From Micrococcaceae bacterium Sec5.7 (lineage in GTDB: Bacteria > Actinomycetota > Actinomycetes > Actinomycetales > Micrococcaceae), in the NCBI GenBank assembly GCA_039636785.1, contig CP144169.1:1240001-1304000 (forward strand): a stretch of DNA of 64,000 nucleotides, read 5' to 3'. Positions within the stretch are counted from its first letter, which is position 1. Each line of letters begins with the position of its first letter. Positions 25,860-34,887 of this stretch are shown piece by piece. Below the pieces are notes generated by a model. That model was given only the letters and a program-made list of their open reading frames with translations. It was not told the origin of the DNA and ran no database searches. The position numbers and the translations under genes are program-made.

Positions 25860-25869
25860 CTTGAGGCAC
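25837..25869 (-). repeat. right terminal inverted repeat of the IS
   Basis: CCGGCATTTCGCGAGCAT, spacer, then TGAGGCAC: the inverse of the left end at 24580. The restored transposase stop codon lies within it. Confidence 0.75.
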
Positions 25870-25937
25870 TACGGAGGATCCGGCCGGGGAGAGGGCGGCC
25901 GGGCTGGTCAGGCGGCCTGGCTCGGCCACGTTGGACC

Positions 25938-26249
25938 CTAGTTCCAGCCGACGAGTCTCAGCGCAGCAGCCGCACCCGCGCCTGCCAGGACCACCACCAG
26001 GAACGGTGCACGGAAGAGGAGCGCAATTGCGGCTGCGGCGAGGGCACCCAGCCGGGCATCCAGAGCCAGGGACTGCCCCGTGGCCACGGCGTTCACAATG
26101 GTCAACGAGGCCAGCAGCCCGATGGTCATGGTGCCCGCCACGCGGGACATCCTGGGGTTCTTCAGCAGCTTGGCGGGCACCAGATAGCCCACGAGCTTCC
26201 AGGCATAGGCCAGCACACAGGCCAGCAGCAGCCACATCCAGAGGTTCAT
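25938..26249 (-). CDS. azlD: AzlD-type branched-chain amino acid export subunit
   Basis: 103 residues, four hydrophobic segments, with the AzlD pattern YAWKLVGYLVPAKLLKNPRMSRVAGTMTIGLLASLTIVNAVATGQSLALDARLGALAAAAIALLFRAPF. Works with AzlC as a small-plus-large subunit pair exporting branched-chain amino acids. Its ATG overlaps the azlC stop by four bases (ATGA), which indicates translational coupling. The IS element ends about 70 bases beyond its 3' end. Confidence 0.88.
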   Translation of the reverse strand: MNLWMWLLLACVLAYAWKLVGYLVPAKLLKNPRMSRVAGTMTIGLLASLTIVNAVATGQSLALDARLGALAAAAIALLFRAPFLVVVLAGAGAAAALRLVGWN

Positions 26250-27007
26250 GCAGCACCTCCACGGGATGCGGACTCACCATGATGACGGCCACCATGATGA
26301 TGCTCGGCGTAGGGATCCACGTCCGGCTCGAGCCCTTCATCGCTGCGGCCATGGCTGAACCAGCCGATCACTGCCGCCACAACCGCAGCGACAAGGATGG
26401 GCACACCGGCCGGCACGAACGGCACGGCGAGCACGGTGGCCAGCGCGCACACCGCGGCGATGGCCACCGGTTCACGGCCCTTCAGCCTTGGCCACAACAG
26501 TGCCAGGAACGCTGCCACGGCGGCGCCGTCGAGCCCCCACTGTTTGGGGTCGCCCAGGGCGCTGCCTGCCAGCGCACCCACTGCCGTAAAGATATTCCAG
26601 AGCACGTATATACCGATTCCGGCTGTCCAGAAACCGCGCTGTTGTTCGCCCGGTTCGGTTTGTCCGCTGCTGGTGGCCGTCGATTCATCAATGGTCAGCT
26701 GGGCGGCCACATATCTGCGCCAGCCCCGCGGATGGAGCAGTGCGTTAAGCTGCATTCCATAGATTCCGTTGCGCATGCCCAGCAGTGTGGCCGCGCTCAT
26801 CGCGGCGACGCCCGATCCGCCGCCTGCCACCACACCGATAAACGCAAACTGCGACCCACCGCTGAACAGCAACAGGCTCAGGGCCATGGTCTGCCAGAAA
26901 TCGAGCCCTGACGTGACTGACAGGGCCCCGAACGAAACGCCATAGAGCCCGGTGGCGATGCTGATGGAGAGCCCCACCCGCACGGCCGGCGACTCCAGGA
27001 GTTTCAC
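26246..27007 (-). CDS. azlC: AzlC-family branched-chain amino acid exporter, large subunit
   Basis: About 253 residues with several membrane helices and the family motifs GLYGVSFGALSVTSGLDFWQTMALSLLLFSGGSQFAFIGVV, AATLLGMRNGIYGMQLNALL and AAQLTIDESTATS. A His-rich tail (DPYAEHHHGGRHHGES) is unusual and could bind metal. The start is taken as GTG at 27007 because it overlaps the upstream stop as GTGA, mirroring the azlC-azlD junction; a GTG at 27043 is the alternative. Middle gene of a three-gene operon. Confidence 0.88.
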   Translation of the reverse strand: MKLLESPAVRVGLSISIATGLYGVSFGALSVTSGLDFWQTMALSLLLFSGGSQFAFIGVVAGGGSGVAAMSAATLLGMRNGIYGMQLNALLHPRGWRRYVAAQLTIDESTATSSGQTEPGEQQRGFWTAGIGIYVLWNIFTAVGALAGSALGDPKQWGLDGAAVAAFLALLWPRLKGREPVAIAAVCALATVLAVPFVPAGVPILVAAVVAAVIGWFSHGRSDEGLEPDVDPYAEHHHGGRHHGESASRGGAA

Positions 27008-27483
27008 CGCCGCAGCCCGGCGTCCGGCTTCCGCAGGCTCCACGCCCACAAAATCAGCGGTGCCTGGAGCGGAAGGCGGACGGTGTGTGCCTTGCGTTGC
27101 TTCGGCGATCCCCGGGGCCCATACGCGCGGCGAAGGGCGTCCAGGTGCCCGGCGAGGAACGCGGCGAACATCACGGTAACGCAGGTGGCCGCTGCCCGGC
27201 GCGTGGCCGGGATGAGGAGCCCGACAGCGGCGCCCGCCTCGAGCAGTCCGCTGACCGCCACCCATTCCTCACGCGACATCAATGCCAACGGTCCGTCCGG
27301 CGTTCCGCCTGCCTCATGGACGGACTCATCGCGGCCGGAATCATCACGGCACAGCACGTCGGGCACCACCTGGTAAAAGAATCCGGGCTCGCGGAAGTGC
27401 TTCATGGCGCTGGCCATCAGGAGGGCGCTCATGGCAACCGCGGACACAGTCTGGGTGGCCCGGCCGGACCAGGTGAAAGGCAT
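27004..27483 (-). CDS. DoxX-like small membrane protein
   Basis: About 159 residues with four probable membrane helices. It begins MPFTWSGRATQTVSAVAMSALLMASAMKHF, continues with LLEAGAAVGLLIPATRRAAATCVTVMFAAFLAGHLDALRRAY and ends near PLILWAWSLRKPDAG. The helix spacing and the GxxxLL...A.HL pattern resemble DoxX/DoxD-type proteins. It contains a hydrophilic insert (CRDDSGRDESVHEAGGTPDGP). Function unknown; the four-base overlap with azlC places it as the first gene of that operon. TTG at 27495 is another start option. Confidence 0.65.
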   Translation of the reverse strand: MPFTWSGRATQTVSAVAMSALLMASAMKHFREPGFFYQVVPDVLCRDDSGRDESVHEAGGTPDGPLALMSREEWVAVSGLLEAGAAVGLLIPATRRAAATCVTVMFAAFLAGHLDALRRAYGPRGSPKQRKAHTVRLPLQAPLILWAWSLRKPDAGLRR

Positions 27484-27522
27484 GGCACCACTCAACCACA
27501 GCCGCGGCCGGGGTGTTAACCG

Positions 27523-28398
27523 CTACAGCTGGGCCAGCACCTGGACGGGCTTGTTGGTGGTGATCTCGTGGACGCCCAGGCCCTGGCACAGCGCCACGTC
27601 CTTCTCTGAATCCACGGTCCATACCCGGAACCGGCGGCCGGATTCCAGCCAGCGCTGCACGGTGCGGGCGTGCTGGCGGACGTAGTCGATTCCGGGGCCG
27701 GCCATTCCCACTTCGCAGTTGTCCAGGATCCGTTCGCCTTCCAGCTGCGCAGCCTTCATCATATTGGCCACGGCACCGCCGGTCAGGGCCCCCAGGCCCA
27801 GTTCCTCGCGGACTTCCTCCACGTTGATGTCATCCACCAGCTGGCAGATGAATTCGGCTGGAACCGTCTTGAGGAGGTGTTTGATGGAGTCGGGGCTGAA
27901 GCTCATGAAGGAGACACGGATGTTCTCCAGAGATGACGTTTCCGGATCCCAGCCTTCGTCCGTCAGAACCTCCAGCAGCCGGTCCTCAAGCCTGAGCTGA
28001 TAGGGGCTGGGATGCTTGAGTTCGATCGCCAGCCCGATCTCGCGGCCCGCTGCGCGCAGAATATCCAGCATTTCGGGCAGGGTCAGCAGCTGTTCGGACT
28101 TTGCACCGTATTCGTCCGGGATCCGGGCACCCTTCCAAGAGGAGAAGTCCAGCTGGCGCAGTTCCTCGAGGGTCCGTTCGGCCACGGGCCCCGTGCCGTC
28201 CGAGGTGCGGTCCAGATTGGCATCATGAAGCAGGACCAAGTGCTGATCCCTGGTCAGATGGACGTCGCACTCCACTCCGTCGGCGCCGTCGGCCAGGGCA
28301 CGCCGGTAGGCGGCGCGAGTGTGTTCGGCGAAGGCCGCGCTGGAACCCCTGTGCGCGTAAACCAAGGGACGGGTAGGGACGGACTCGTCGGTTGTCAT
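27523..28398 (-). CDS. glycerophosphodiester phosphodiesterase
   Basis: 291 residues, GDPD TIM-barrel. Active-site motif YAHRGSSAAFAEHT supplies the first catalytic His and a metal Glu (AEHT in place of the common PENT). Next come ADGVECDVHLTRDQHLVLLHD with the second His and metal acids, and a C-terminal VWTVDSEKDVALCQGLGVHEITTNKP typical of the family. Hydrolyses glycerophosphodiesters to sn-glycerol-3-phosphate and an alcohol. No signal peptide, so probably cytoplasmic. Divergent from the DUF445 gene. Confidence 0.92.
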   Translation of the reverse strand: MTTDESVPTRPLVYAHRGSSAAFAEHTRAAYRRALADGADGVECDVHLTRDQHLVLLHDANLDRTSDGTGPVAERTLEELRQLDFSSWKGARIPDEYGAKSEQLLTLPEMLDILRAAGREIGLAIELKHPSPYQLRLEDRLLEVLTDEGWDPETSSLENIRVSFMSFSPDSIKHLLKTVPAEFICQLVDDINVEEVREELGLGALTGGAVANMMKAAQLEGERILDNCEVGMAGPGIDYVRQHARTVQRWLESGRRFRVWTVDSEKDVALCQGLGVHEITTNKPVQVLAQL

Positions 28399-28448
28399 GC
28401 TGACACGCTAGCGGACGACGGCTACGGAAGCCGGGCTAGGCTGGGCTC

Positions 28449-29777
28449 ATGCAGGTGAACTCTGAGCCAACTACCCAGCCCGCCGCAGCCGGCCATCCGG
28501 CGGCCCGCACCGCCGTCGCGAGTAATCAGCTGAGCGAAGGCGACGCCGAAAAGGCCGCTGCACTGCGGAAAATGAAACTCGTGGCGCTGGCCCTGCTGAT
28601 CGCCATGGCCGTCGTTTTCGTATTTGCGTACGCGTTTCAGAAGGAATACCCCTGGCTCCAGTATGTCCGTGCTGCGGCCGAGGGCGGCATGGTGGGCGCA
28701 CTCGCCGACTGGTTCGCCGTCACGGCTCTTTTCAAGTACCCCATGGGTCTGAAAATCCCGCACACCGCCATCATTCCGCGCCGCAAGGACCAGATCGGCG
28801 CCTCGCTCGGCGAGTTCGTGGAGACCAACTTCCTGTCCGAGGAAGTGGTCCAGGACAAGCTTGCCAGCATCAACATTGCGCACAAGGCCGGCGAGTGGCT
28901 GTCCGGCCCCGGCGGGGCCGAGCGCGTGGCCAAGGAGGGTGCGGCCGTCATCCGCGGTGCGTTCAAAGTGCTGAAAGACGACGACGTCCAGTCGGTCATC
29001 GAGGGCATGGTGCGCAAGCATCTGGTGGCTCCGCCGTGGGGACCTCCCGTGGGCAGGATGGCCGAGCGGATTTTCGCCGACGGCCACCATCACAAACTCG
29101 TGGACCTGCTGGTGGACCGGACCGCCGACTGGGTGGCGGACAACCACGAGACTGTCAGCCGGCTGGTCTCGGACCGTTCGCCGCAGTGGGTTCCGCAGTT
29201 CGTGGACGGGCTCGTGGGCGACAAAGTGTATGTGGAGATCCTCAAATTCACGCGGGCTGTGCAATCGGATCCGAACCATCAGGTGCGCCGGTCCATCGAC
29301 ACATACCTGACCTCGTTGGCTCAGGACCTGCAGCACGATCCCGCCATGATCGCCCGCGCGGACGACATCAAGGCACAGGTCCTGGGCGACCCCGAGGTCC
29401 GCGAACTCGCCTCCCGCACCTGGGGCACGGTCAAAAACGCGCTGCTCACCGCCGTCGATGATCCTGACAGCGAACTGACCGTGAAATTCAAAGCCGCCGT
29501 CCGCGATTTCGGCTCCAGGCTGGTCAACGACGACGAGCTGGCCGGCAAGGTCAACGCGTGGATCGGCGACGCCGCGGGCTACTTGGTCAAGACGTACCGC
29601 TCAGACATCGCGGGCGTCATCACCGATACCGTGGCCCGCTGGGACGCCGAGGAAACCTCGCGGAAAATTGAGCTCCAGGTGGGCAAGGACCTGCAGTTCA
29701 TCCGGATCAACGGCACCGTGGTGGGGTCCCTGGCCGGCCTGGCGATCTTCACGGCGGCGCACCTGGTCTTCGGCTAG
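28449..29777 (+). CDS. DUF445 family membrane-associated protein
   Basis: 442 residues. One membrane helix near residues 40-60 (LALLIAMAVVFVFAYAFQ) and one at the C-terminus (VVGSLAGLAIFTAAHLVFG) bracket a long helical domain. Family pattern YVRAAAEGGMVGALADWFAVTALFKYPMGLKIPHTAIIPRRKDQIGASLGEFVETNFLS is the DUF445 signature (E. coli YjiN type). Function unknown; structural studies of the family are lacking to my knowledge. The C-terminal gene end is followed by the convergent pxp operon. Confidence 0.85.
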   Translation: MQVNSEPTTQPAAAGHPAARTAVASNQLSEGDAEKAAALRKMKLVALALLIAMAVVFVFAYAFQKEYPWLQYVRAAAEGGMVGALADWFAVTALFKYPMGLKIPHTAIIPRRKDQIGASLGEFVETNFLSEEVVQDKLASINIAHKAGEWLSGPGGAERVAKEGAAVIRGAFKVLKDDDVQSVIEGMVRKHLVAPPWGPPVGRMAERIFADGHHHKLVDLLVDRTADWVADNHETVSRLVSDRSPQWVPQFVDGLVGDKVYVEILKFTRAVQSDPNHQVRRSIDTYLTSLAQDLQHDPAMIARADDIKAQVLGDPEVRELASRTWGTVKNALLTAVDDPDSELTVKFKAAVRDFGSRLVNDDELAGKVNAWIGDAAGYLVKTYRSDIAGVITDTVARWDAEETSRKIELQVGKDLQFIRINGTVVGSLAGLAIFTAAHLVFG

Positions 29778-29793
29778 CCCTGCCCGTTCGCGC

Positions 29794-30666
29794 TTAGGCC
29801 TGGCCGAGGAAGCGGATCCTTTGGCCCGGCCGCGCTTGCCCCAGCAGATCCAGATCTGCCCGCTTCACCACGGCGATCACCGGGTACCCGCCGGTCACCG
29901 GGTGATCGGCCAGAAATACTGTGGGAAGGCCCGACGGCGGCACCTGGATGGAGCCGTGCATCATGCCTTCGCTGGGCAGCTCGTCGGTGCGCACCTGGGT
30001 GAGCGGCCGGCCCAGGAGCCGCGCCCCCACCCTGTTGGATTCCGGAGACAGCTGCCAGAACTGGCCGGTCAGCCGCCGCCAGGAACCGGATTCGAACCAG
30101 TCTGCGCGGGGGCCGCGGTCCACGCGCAGCGCCATGGGGCGCAGCGGGTCCGGCGCGCGCCTGAAGACCAGAGCGGCGGCCGGCGTGCCGGAAGGCTGGG
30201 CGCCGGCGCCGGGCCCAAAGCCGACGGAGTCCCCTGCCTGCAGCGGCGGCGGCCCCTCGCCGGACAGCACATCGGCGCTGCGCGACCCGAGCAATACGGG
30301 CGCGTCGAAACCGCCCGATACGGCCAGGTAGTAACGCAATCCAAAAGCAGGCACGCCGAAATCCATCGCAGCGCCAGGTCCCACCCGGACGGCCTGATTG
30401 AGCGCGATCTCCTCGCCGTTCACCGTCACGCGGCCCTCGGCTCCGGTCACGGCCACCGTGGACGCGGTCACGAATCGCAGGCGAAGTCCGCCCAGGAGTA
30501 CTTCCAGCCCGGCGGCTCCGGCCGCGTTTCCCAGCAACGCGTTGGCCAGTGCCAGCGACTTCCGGTCCAGCGCTCCGGACGGGCTGAGGCCAAGGGCCGC
30601 CGAACCCCGGCGCCCCAGATCCTCCACGAGCGTCAGCGGCCCGGGCTTCATCACCACGATGCCCAT
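29794..30666 (-). CDS. pxpC: 5-oxoprolinase subunit C (biotin-dependent carboxyltransferase-like fold)
   Basis: 290 residues, KipA/AHS2 type: MKPGPLTLVEDLGRRGSAALGLSPSGALDRKSLALANALLGN at the N-terminus, GLRYYLAVSGGFDAPVLLGSRSADVL in the middle, and PPSGLPTVFLADHPVTGGYPVIAVV at the end. With PxpB and PxpA it forms the ATP-dependent 5-oxoprolinase that opens 5-oxo-L-proline to glutamate. Its ATG overlaps the pxpB stop by one base (TGATG). Last gene of the operon. Confidence 0.9.
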   Translation of the reverse strand: MGIVVMKPGPLTLVEDLGRRGSAALGLSPSGALDRKSLALANALLGNAAGAAGLEVLLGGLRLRFVTASTVAVTGAEGRVTVNGEEIALNQAVRVGPGAAMDFGVPAFGLRYYLAVSGGFDAPVLLGSRSADVLSGEGPPPLQAGDSVGFGPGAGAQPSGTPAAALVFRRAPDPLRPMALRVDRGPRADWFESGSWRRLTGQFWQLSPESNRVGARLLGRPLTQVRTDELPSEGMMHGSIQVPPSGLPTVFLADHPVTGGYPVIAVVKRADLDLLGQARPGQRIRFLGQA

Positions 30667-31403
30667 CAGGCCTCCACAAACCGCACGGAATCGCCGGGCC
30701 GGATCAGCGCCGGTTCAGCCTGTGACGCGTCCCAGAGTGCCGCCGTAGTGGTTCCGATGATCTGCCAGCCGCCGGGCGAGGACCGGGGATAGACTCCGCT
30801 GAATTCGCCGGCAAGCCCCACTGCTCCGGCCGGAACCGAGGTGCGGGGTGTGTTGCGCCGGGGCACACGCAGCCGTTCGTGGTCCGTGACGAGATAAACG
30901 AAGCCCGGCGCGAACCCCGCAAACGCGGCAGTCCACAGTGAACCGGTGTGGAGCTTCACCACCGCAGCCTCGCCAAGCCCCAGGTACTGCGCCACTTCGG
31001 CGAGGTCGGGCCCGCCGTAGCTGACAACCAAGCTCACTTCACGCCCGGAAACTTCAGCGCTCCCGGTGGGAAGGGCACCCTTGGAGGAGACGCCGTGCAG
31101 CCAGTCAAGAACGTCCGACGGCGCGATCGCCTCGGGGTCGAAGCTCACCAGAACTGTCCGCGCAGCAGGCACGACGTCGATGACCCCGGATGGCAGGCTG
31201 CCTCCGGCTGCCGATGCGGCCGAAGGTACAGGCCCGTTCAGGCCGCGATAGTAGGCCACCACGGCGGCCAGATCAGGGAACTCCAGCAGAAAGGCGCTGT
31301 CCCCGCAGGGCAATACCGTCAGTGGCAGAACTGACGGCCGCCCATGGTCCGGCCGCCCGGGAGTCGGAGGGTCAGGAGTCAGCGGCTCAGGCGAATGACT
31401 CAA
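30666..31403 (-). CDS. pxpB: 5-oxoprolinase subunit B (KipI/AHS1 type)
   Basis: Core motifs: LPCGDSAFLLEFPDLAAVVAYYRGL, VLVSFDPEAIAPSDVLDWL, and the catalytic C-terminal pattern AFAGFAPGFVYLVTDHERLRVPRRNTPRTSVPAGAVGLAGEFSGVYPRSSPGGWQIIG. The start is uncertain: TTG at 31403 would give 245 residues with a Pro-rich leader, whereas an open frame continues to 31508 inside pxpA. Conserved sequence begins near 31330. It sits between pxpA and pxpC in one operon; in Bacillus the homologous KipI/KipA pair also touches sporulation kinase control, which is not expected here. Confidence 0.85.
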   Translation of the reverse strand: MSHSPEPLTPDPPTPGRPDHGRPSVLPLTVLPCGDSAFLLEFPDLAAVVAYYRGLNGPVPSAASAAGGSLPSGVIDVVPAARTVLVSFDPEAIAPSDVLDWLHGVSSKGALPTGSAEVSGREVSLVVSYGGPDLAEVAQYLGLGEAAVVKLHTGSLWTAAFAGFAPGFVYLVTDHERLRVPRRNTPRTSVPAGAVGLAGEFSGVYPRSSPGGWQIIGTTTAALWDASQAEPALIRPGDSVRFVEA

Positions 31404-32119
31404 GCTCCACGCCCGCTTCTTCAAGGCCGGCGCGGACGGCGACCGCCATGCCAACAGCTCCGGGAGTATCGCCGTGGATGCACAGGGAGTCGGGCCGGAC
31501 CTGCACAACAGTCCCGTCCACGGCCGCTACCTCGCCCTTCACGGCAAGGCGGACTGCCCGCTCAACGATCGCGCCGACGTCGTGCAGTACTGCACCTTCC
31601 TGCGAGCGCGGCACCAGGGTGCCGTCCGGCAGATACGCGCGGTCGATAAAGGCCTCCACGAAGACCGGGTGGCCGGCTTCCTTGGCCTGCTCCAGCAGCA
31701 CCGAGCCGGGCAGCCCCAGGATCGGCAGGCCCGGATCGTACGCCTGGATGGCGGCGACAACGGCCGATGCCTGCTCGGCGTCATGCACCAGCCGGTTGTA
31801 GAGGGCGCCGTGCGGCTTGACGTAGTCCACCGAGGCGCCCACCGCATGGGCCACGCCGTCCAGGGCACCGAGCTGGTAGAGGACGTCGCCGAACAGTTCA
31901 TCGAAGGACATGTCCATGGACCGGCGGCCGAATCCGGCAAGGTCGCGGTAGCCCACGTGCGCGCCCACGGTGACGTCGAGTTCGAAGGCCGCGCGGCAGC
32001 TGTCCAGCATGGTGACGGGATCGCCGCCGTGGAAGCCGCAGGCCACGTTTGCGCTGGTGACCAGCGGGAACATTGCGGCGTCGTCGCCCATGGTCCAGGA
32101 GCCGAACGACTCCCCCAGG

Positions 32120-32136
<17 letters not shown>
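31387..32136 (-). CDS. pxpA: 5-oxoprolinase subunit A (LamB/YcsF family)
   Basis: 249 residues. N-terminal [40 protein letters not shown] is the LamB/YcsF signature with metal-binding His/Asp residues, followed by GAHVGYRDLAGFGRR, YVKPHGALYNRL and VDGTVVQVRPDSLCIHGDTPGAV. GTG start at 32136 with GGCGG upstream. The gene begins 17 bases inside the end of the EcsC-like gene, so that gene is co-transcribed. Completes a pxpABC set for salvage of 5-oxoproline. Confidence 0.92.
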
Positions 32137-32797
<661 letters not shown>

Positions 32798-32821
32798 GAA
32801 GACCCAACACCCCAAACCCGG

Positions 32822-32854
32822 GGCGGGGCCGGTGGATGATCCACCGGCCCCGCC
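32822..32854. terminator. perfect 16-bp GC-rich hairpin, possible terminator
   Basis: GGCGGGGCCGGTGGAT pairs with ATCCACCGGCCCCGCC around a single G, so in practice a 14-bp stem with a 5-base loop. No T-run follows on the plus side (GCCGTTAAG) and only TTT on the minus side. It lies between the EcsC-like gene and the M16 peptidase, where neither gene ends. It would make sense as the 3' hairpin of an upstream gene now missing. Confidence 0.45.
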
Positions 32855-32928
32855 GCCGTTAAGATCAACGGTAGCCCCGCTGGTACGATTGCAGGCAGAT
32901 TTGGAACCCGTATTCCTGAAAGGCCTTG

Positions 32929-34272
32929 ATGACTGTCGTACCCCTGCCTCTAGTGCAGAACCAGCATGGTGACACCCTGATCCACGGAGCAGATGGCGGG
33001 TCCATAGTCCGGCGCTCAGTCCTCCCGGGCGGTGTGCGCGTACTGACGGAAGCGATGCCAGGCCAGCGCTCGGCCACCATCGGTTTCTGGGTTGGCGTGG
33101 GTTCCCGCGATGAAGCCCCCGGGCAGCATGGTTCCACACACTTCCTCGAGCATCTGCTCTTCAAGGGCACCAAGCGGCGCACCGCACTCGAGATTGCCTC
33201 TGCCTTTGACGAGGTGGGCGGGGAATCGAACGCGGCCACCGCGAAGGAAAGCACCTGCTATTTCGCCCGGGTGCTGGACACGGACCTTCCCATGGCCATT
33301 GATGTCATTGCAGACATGATCACCGGTGCCGTGCTGGATTCCGAGGAGATGGAGCAGGAACGCGACGTCATCCTTGAGGAAATCGCCATGGACAGCGACG
33401 ATCCCACGGACGTGGCCCACGAGAATTTTGTGGCGGCCGTACTGGGAACACACCCGCTTGGCCGGCCGATCGGCGGCACCCCGGATGCCATCAGGGCTGT
33501 TGCCCGGGATTCCGTCTGGGAGCACTACCGCCGCTACTACCGTCCGGACGAGCTTGTCATCACGGCAGCCGGGGGACTGGACCACGACGTCGTCTGTGGT
33601 CTGGTGGTTGATGCCCTGCACGCTGCCGGCTGGGCCCTCGAGCCGGACGCTGCTCCGGTGGACCGGCGCTCCACCGAGCGGGCGGACATCGCCGGCACCG
33701 CAGGCCTTCACGTGGTCAAGCGTCCGGTTGAACAGGCCAACATCATCATGGGTTGCCCCACGATAGTTGCCACCGACGACCGCCGTTTTGTGATGAGCGT
33801 GCTGAACGCTGTTCTGGGCGGCGGAATGTCCTCACGGCTGTTCCAGGAAATCCGCGAAAAGCGGGGCCTGGTGTACTCCACCTACTCCTTCGCTTCCTCC
33901 TACGCTGATGCCGGCTACTTCGGCATGTACGCCGGCTGCACGCCTTCAAAGGTCCGGCAGGTGCTTGACCTTCTCGGCGCGGAACTCGACAAGCTGGCGG
34001 GCGGCGGAATCTCCGACGACGAACTCAGCAAGGCCGTAGGCCAGCTCTGCGGCGGCATTGTGCTGGCTCTTGAGGACACGGGGTCCCGGATGTCGAGGCT
34101 GGGCCGGGCCGAGCTGGTGTCCGGCGAGTACCAGGACATCGACGAGACCCTGCGCCTCATCAAGGCGGTGACCGCCGCGCAGGTCCAGGAGCTTGCCCGC
34201 GAACTGGCTGCCGCGCCGCGGACTGTCACGGTTGTGGGTCCTTTCGAGGAAACCGAAACTTTCGGACTTTGA
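32929..34272 (+). CDS. M16-family zinc metallopeptidase (mitochondrial-processing-peptidase-like)
   Basis: 447 residues. The inverted zinc motif HFLEH is present in GSTHFLEHLLFKGT, with the distal metal Glu in EQERDVILEEIAMDSDDP. The second domain shows GLHVVKRPVEQANIIMGCP and GGGMSSRLFQEIREKRGLVYS. ATG at 32929 directly follows an in-frame TTG. In many actinobacteria this gene follows pnp (polynucleotide phosphorylase) and precedes dapB; here dapB is about 10 kb downstream and pnp is absent. Role probably in peptide or protein turnover. Confidence 0.9.
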   Translation: MTVVPLPLVQNQHGDTLIHGADGGSIVRRSVLPGGVRVLTEAMPGQRSATIGFWVGVGSRDEAPGQHGSTHFLEHLLFKGTKRRTALEIASAFDEVGGESNAATAKESTCYFARVLDTDLPMAIDVIADMITGAVLDSEEMEQERDVILEEIAMDSDDPTDVAHENFVAAVLGTHPLGRPIGGTPDAIRAVARDSVWEHYRRYYRPDELVITAAGGLDHDVVCGLVVDALHAAGWALEPDAAPVDRRSTERADIAGTAGLHVVKRPVEQANIIMGCPTIVATDDRRFVMSVLNAVLGGGMSSRLFQEIREKRGLVYSTYSFASSYADAGYFGMYAGCTPSKVRQVLDLLGAELDKLAGGGISDDELSKAVGQLCGGIVLALEDTGSRMSRLGRAELVSGEYQDIDETLRLIKAVTAAQVQELARELAAAPRTVTVVGPFEETETFGL

Positions 34273-34340
34273 GCCGGCGCCCCTCTGGACATGTCCGCCC
34301 CGCCGCGTGATGATAAAACCGGGCTGACTCTGGAGGGACC

Positions 34341-34802
34341 ATGGACCGTCCGCAACCGGGCACTGCGCATGAGGCGCTGGAAGTACTCCTCGGGCATTGG
34401 CAGGGCACTACGTCTTTTGTCGCCTCCACCTGGGGCGGAGCCCGGACGGCCGCGGCGGAGGTGACGTACACGCGTGCCGCGGGGGGATGCGCGGTGGTGC
34501 AGAGCTACCGGCACAGCGAACCGGACGGTTCGCACTTCGAGGGCCACGGCGTGTTCACTGTTGACCCGGACCATGGGGACACACTCTGGTACTACGTGGA
34601 CAGCATGGGCCGGCCGCCGGCGGCGCCGGCCCGAGGCACCTGGCACAACGGCACCCTGACCGTCGAACGGCAGAGCAACCGCGGCACCGCACGCCACACG
34701 TTCCGGGTGGACGACGGCGTGCTGACCCACAGTGCCGAACTCCGCCTCGGTGACGCTCCGGACTTCAGTCCGTTCATGACCTCCGTCTGCACCAGGGTGT
34801 AA
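34341..34802 (+). CDS. DUF1579-like small protein
   Basis: 153 residues. Pattern ALEVLLGHWQGTTSFVASTWGGARTAAAEVTYTRAAGGCAVVQSYRHSEPDGSHFEGHGVFTVDPDHGDTLWYYVDSMG suggests a lipocalin-like beta-barrel of the DUF1579 kind, whose members have no settled function. Soluble, no signal peptide. GGAGGGACC lies before the ATG. Ends 12 bases before a 61-bp repeat element and is convergent with the 93-aa gene. Confidence 0.65.
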   Translation: MDRPQPGTAHEALEVLLGHWQGTTSFVASTWGGARTAAAEVTYTRAAGGCAVVQSYRHSEPDGSHFEGHGVFTVDPDHGDTLWYYVDSMGRPPAAPARGTWHNGTLTVERQSNRGTARHTFRVDDGVLTHSAELRLGDAPDFSPFMTSVCTRV

Positions 34803-34813
34803 GCAACCCGCCG

Positions 34814-34874
34814 TTGCTCTATCAGCTTTGGTCTCCAAGAGCGGCCAATGGCAACCATGAGTGATAGAGCAACG
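34814..34874 (+). repeat. 61-bp palindromic interspersed repeat, copy 4 of 5
   Basis: Left arm GTTGCTCTATCAGCTTTGG, right arm CCATGAGTGATAGAGCAAC. Pairing extends outward through CCCGCC/GGCGGG, to 34808-34880. Between convergent genes. Confidence 0.9.
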
Positions 34875-34887
34875 GCGGGGGTTGACC

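Larger units (their letters stand above)
24580..25869 (+). mobile_element. insertion sequence with DDE integrase-type transposase, about 1.29 kb
   Basis: Bounded by imperfect inverted repeats: left 24580-24613 (GTGCCTCA...ATGCTCGCGAAATGCCGG) and right 25837-25869 in inverse. It holds a single transposase reading frame. A 12-base copy of TGCTCGCGAAAT also lies just outside the left end at 24561. No target-site duplication is obvious next to the proposed ends. The transposase resembles IS481/IS1202-like rve-domain enzymes; the exact family is uncertain. Confidence 0.8.

Noticed and set aside
32822..32854. Hairpin as the terminator of the EcsC-like or M16 gene
   Set aside because: It lies at the 5' side of both genes, so it cannot terminate either; kept only as a possible 3' relic of a missing gene.
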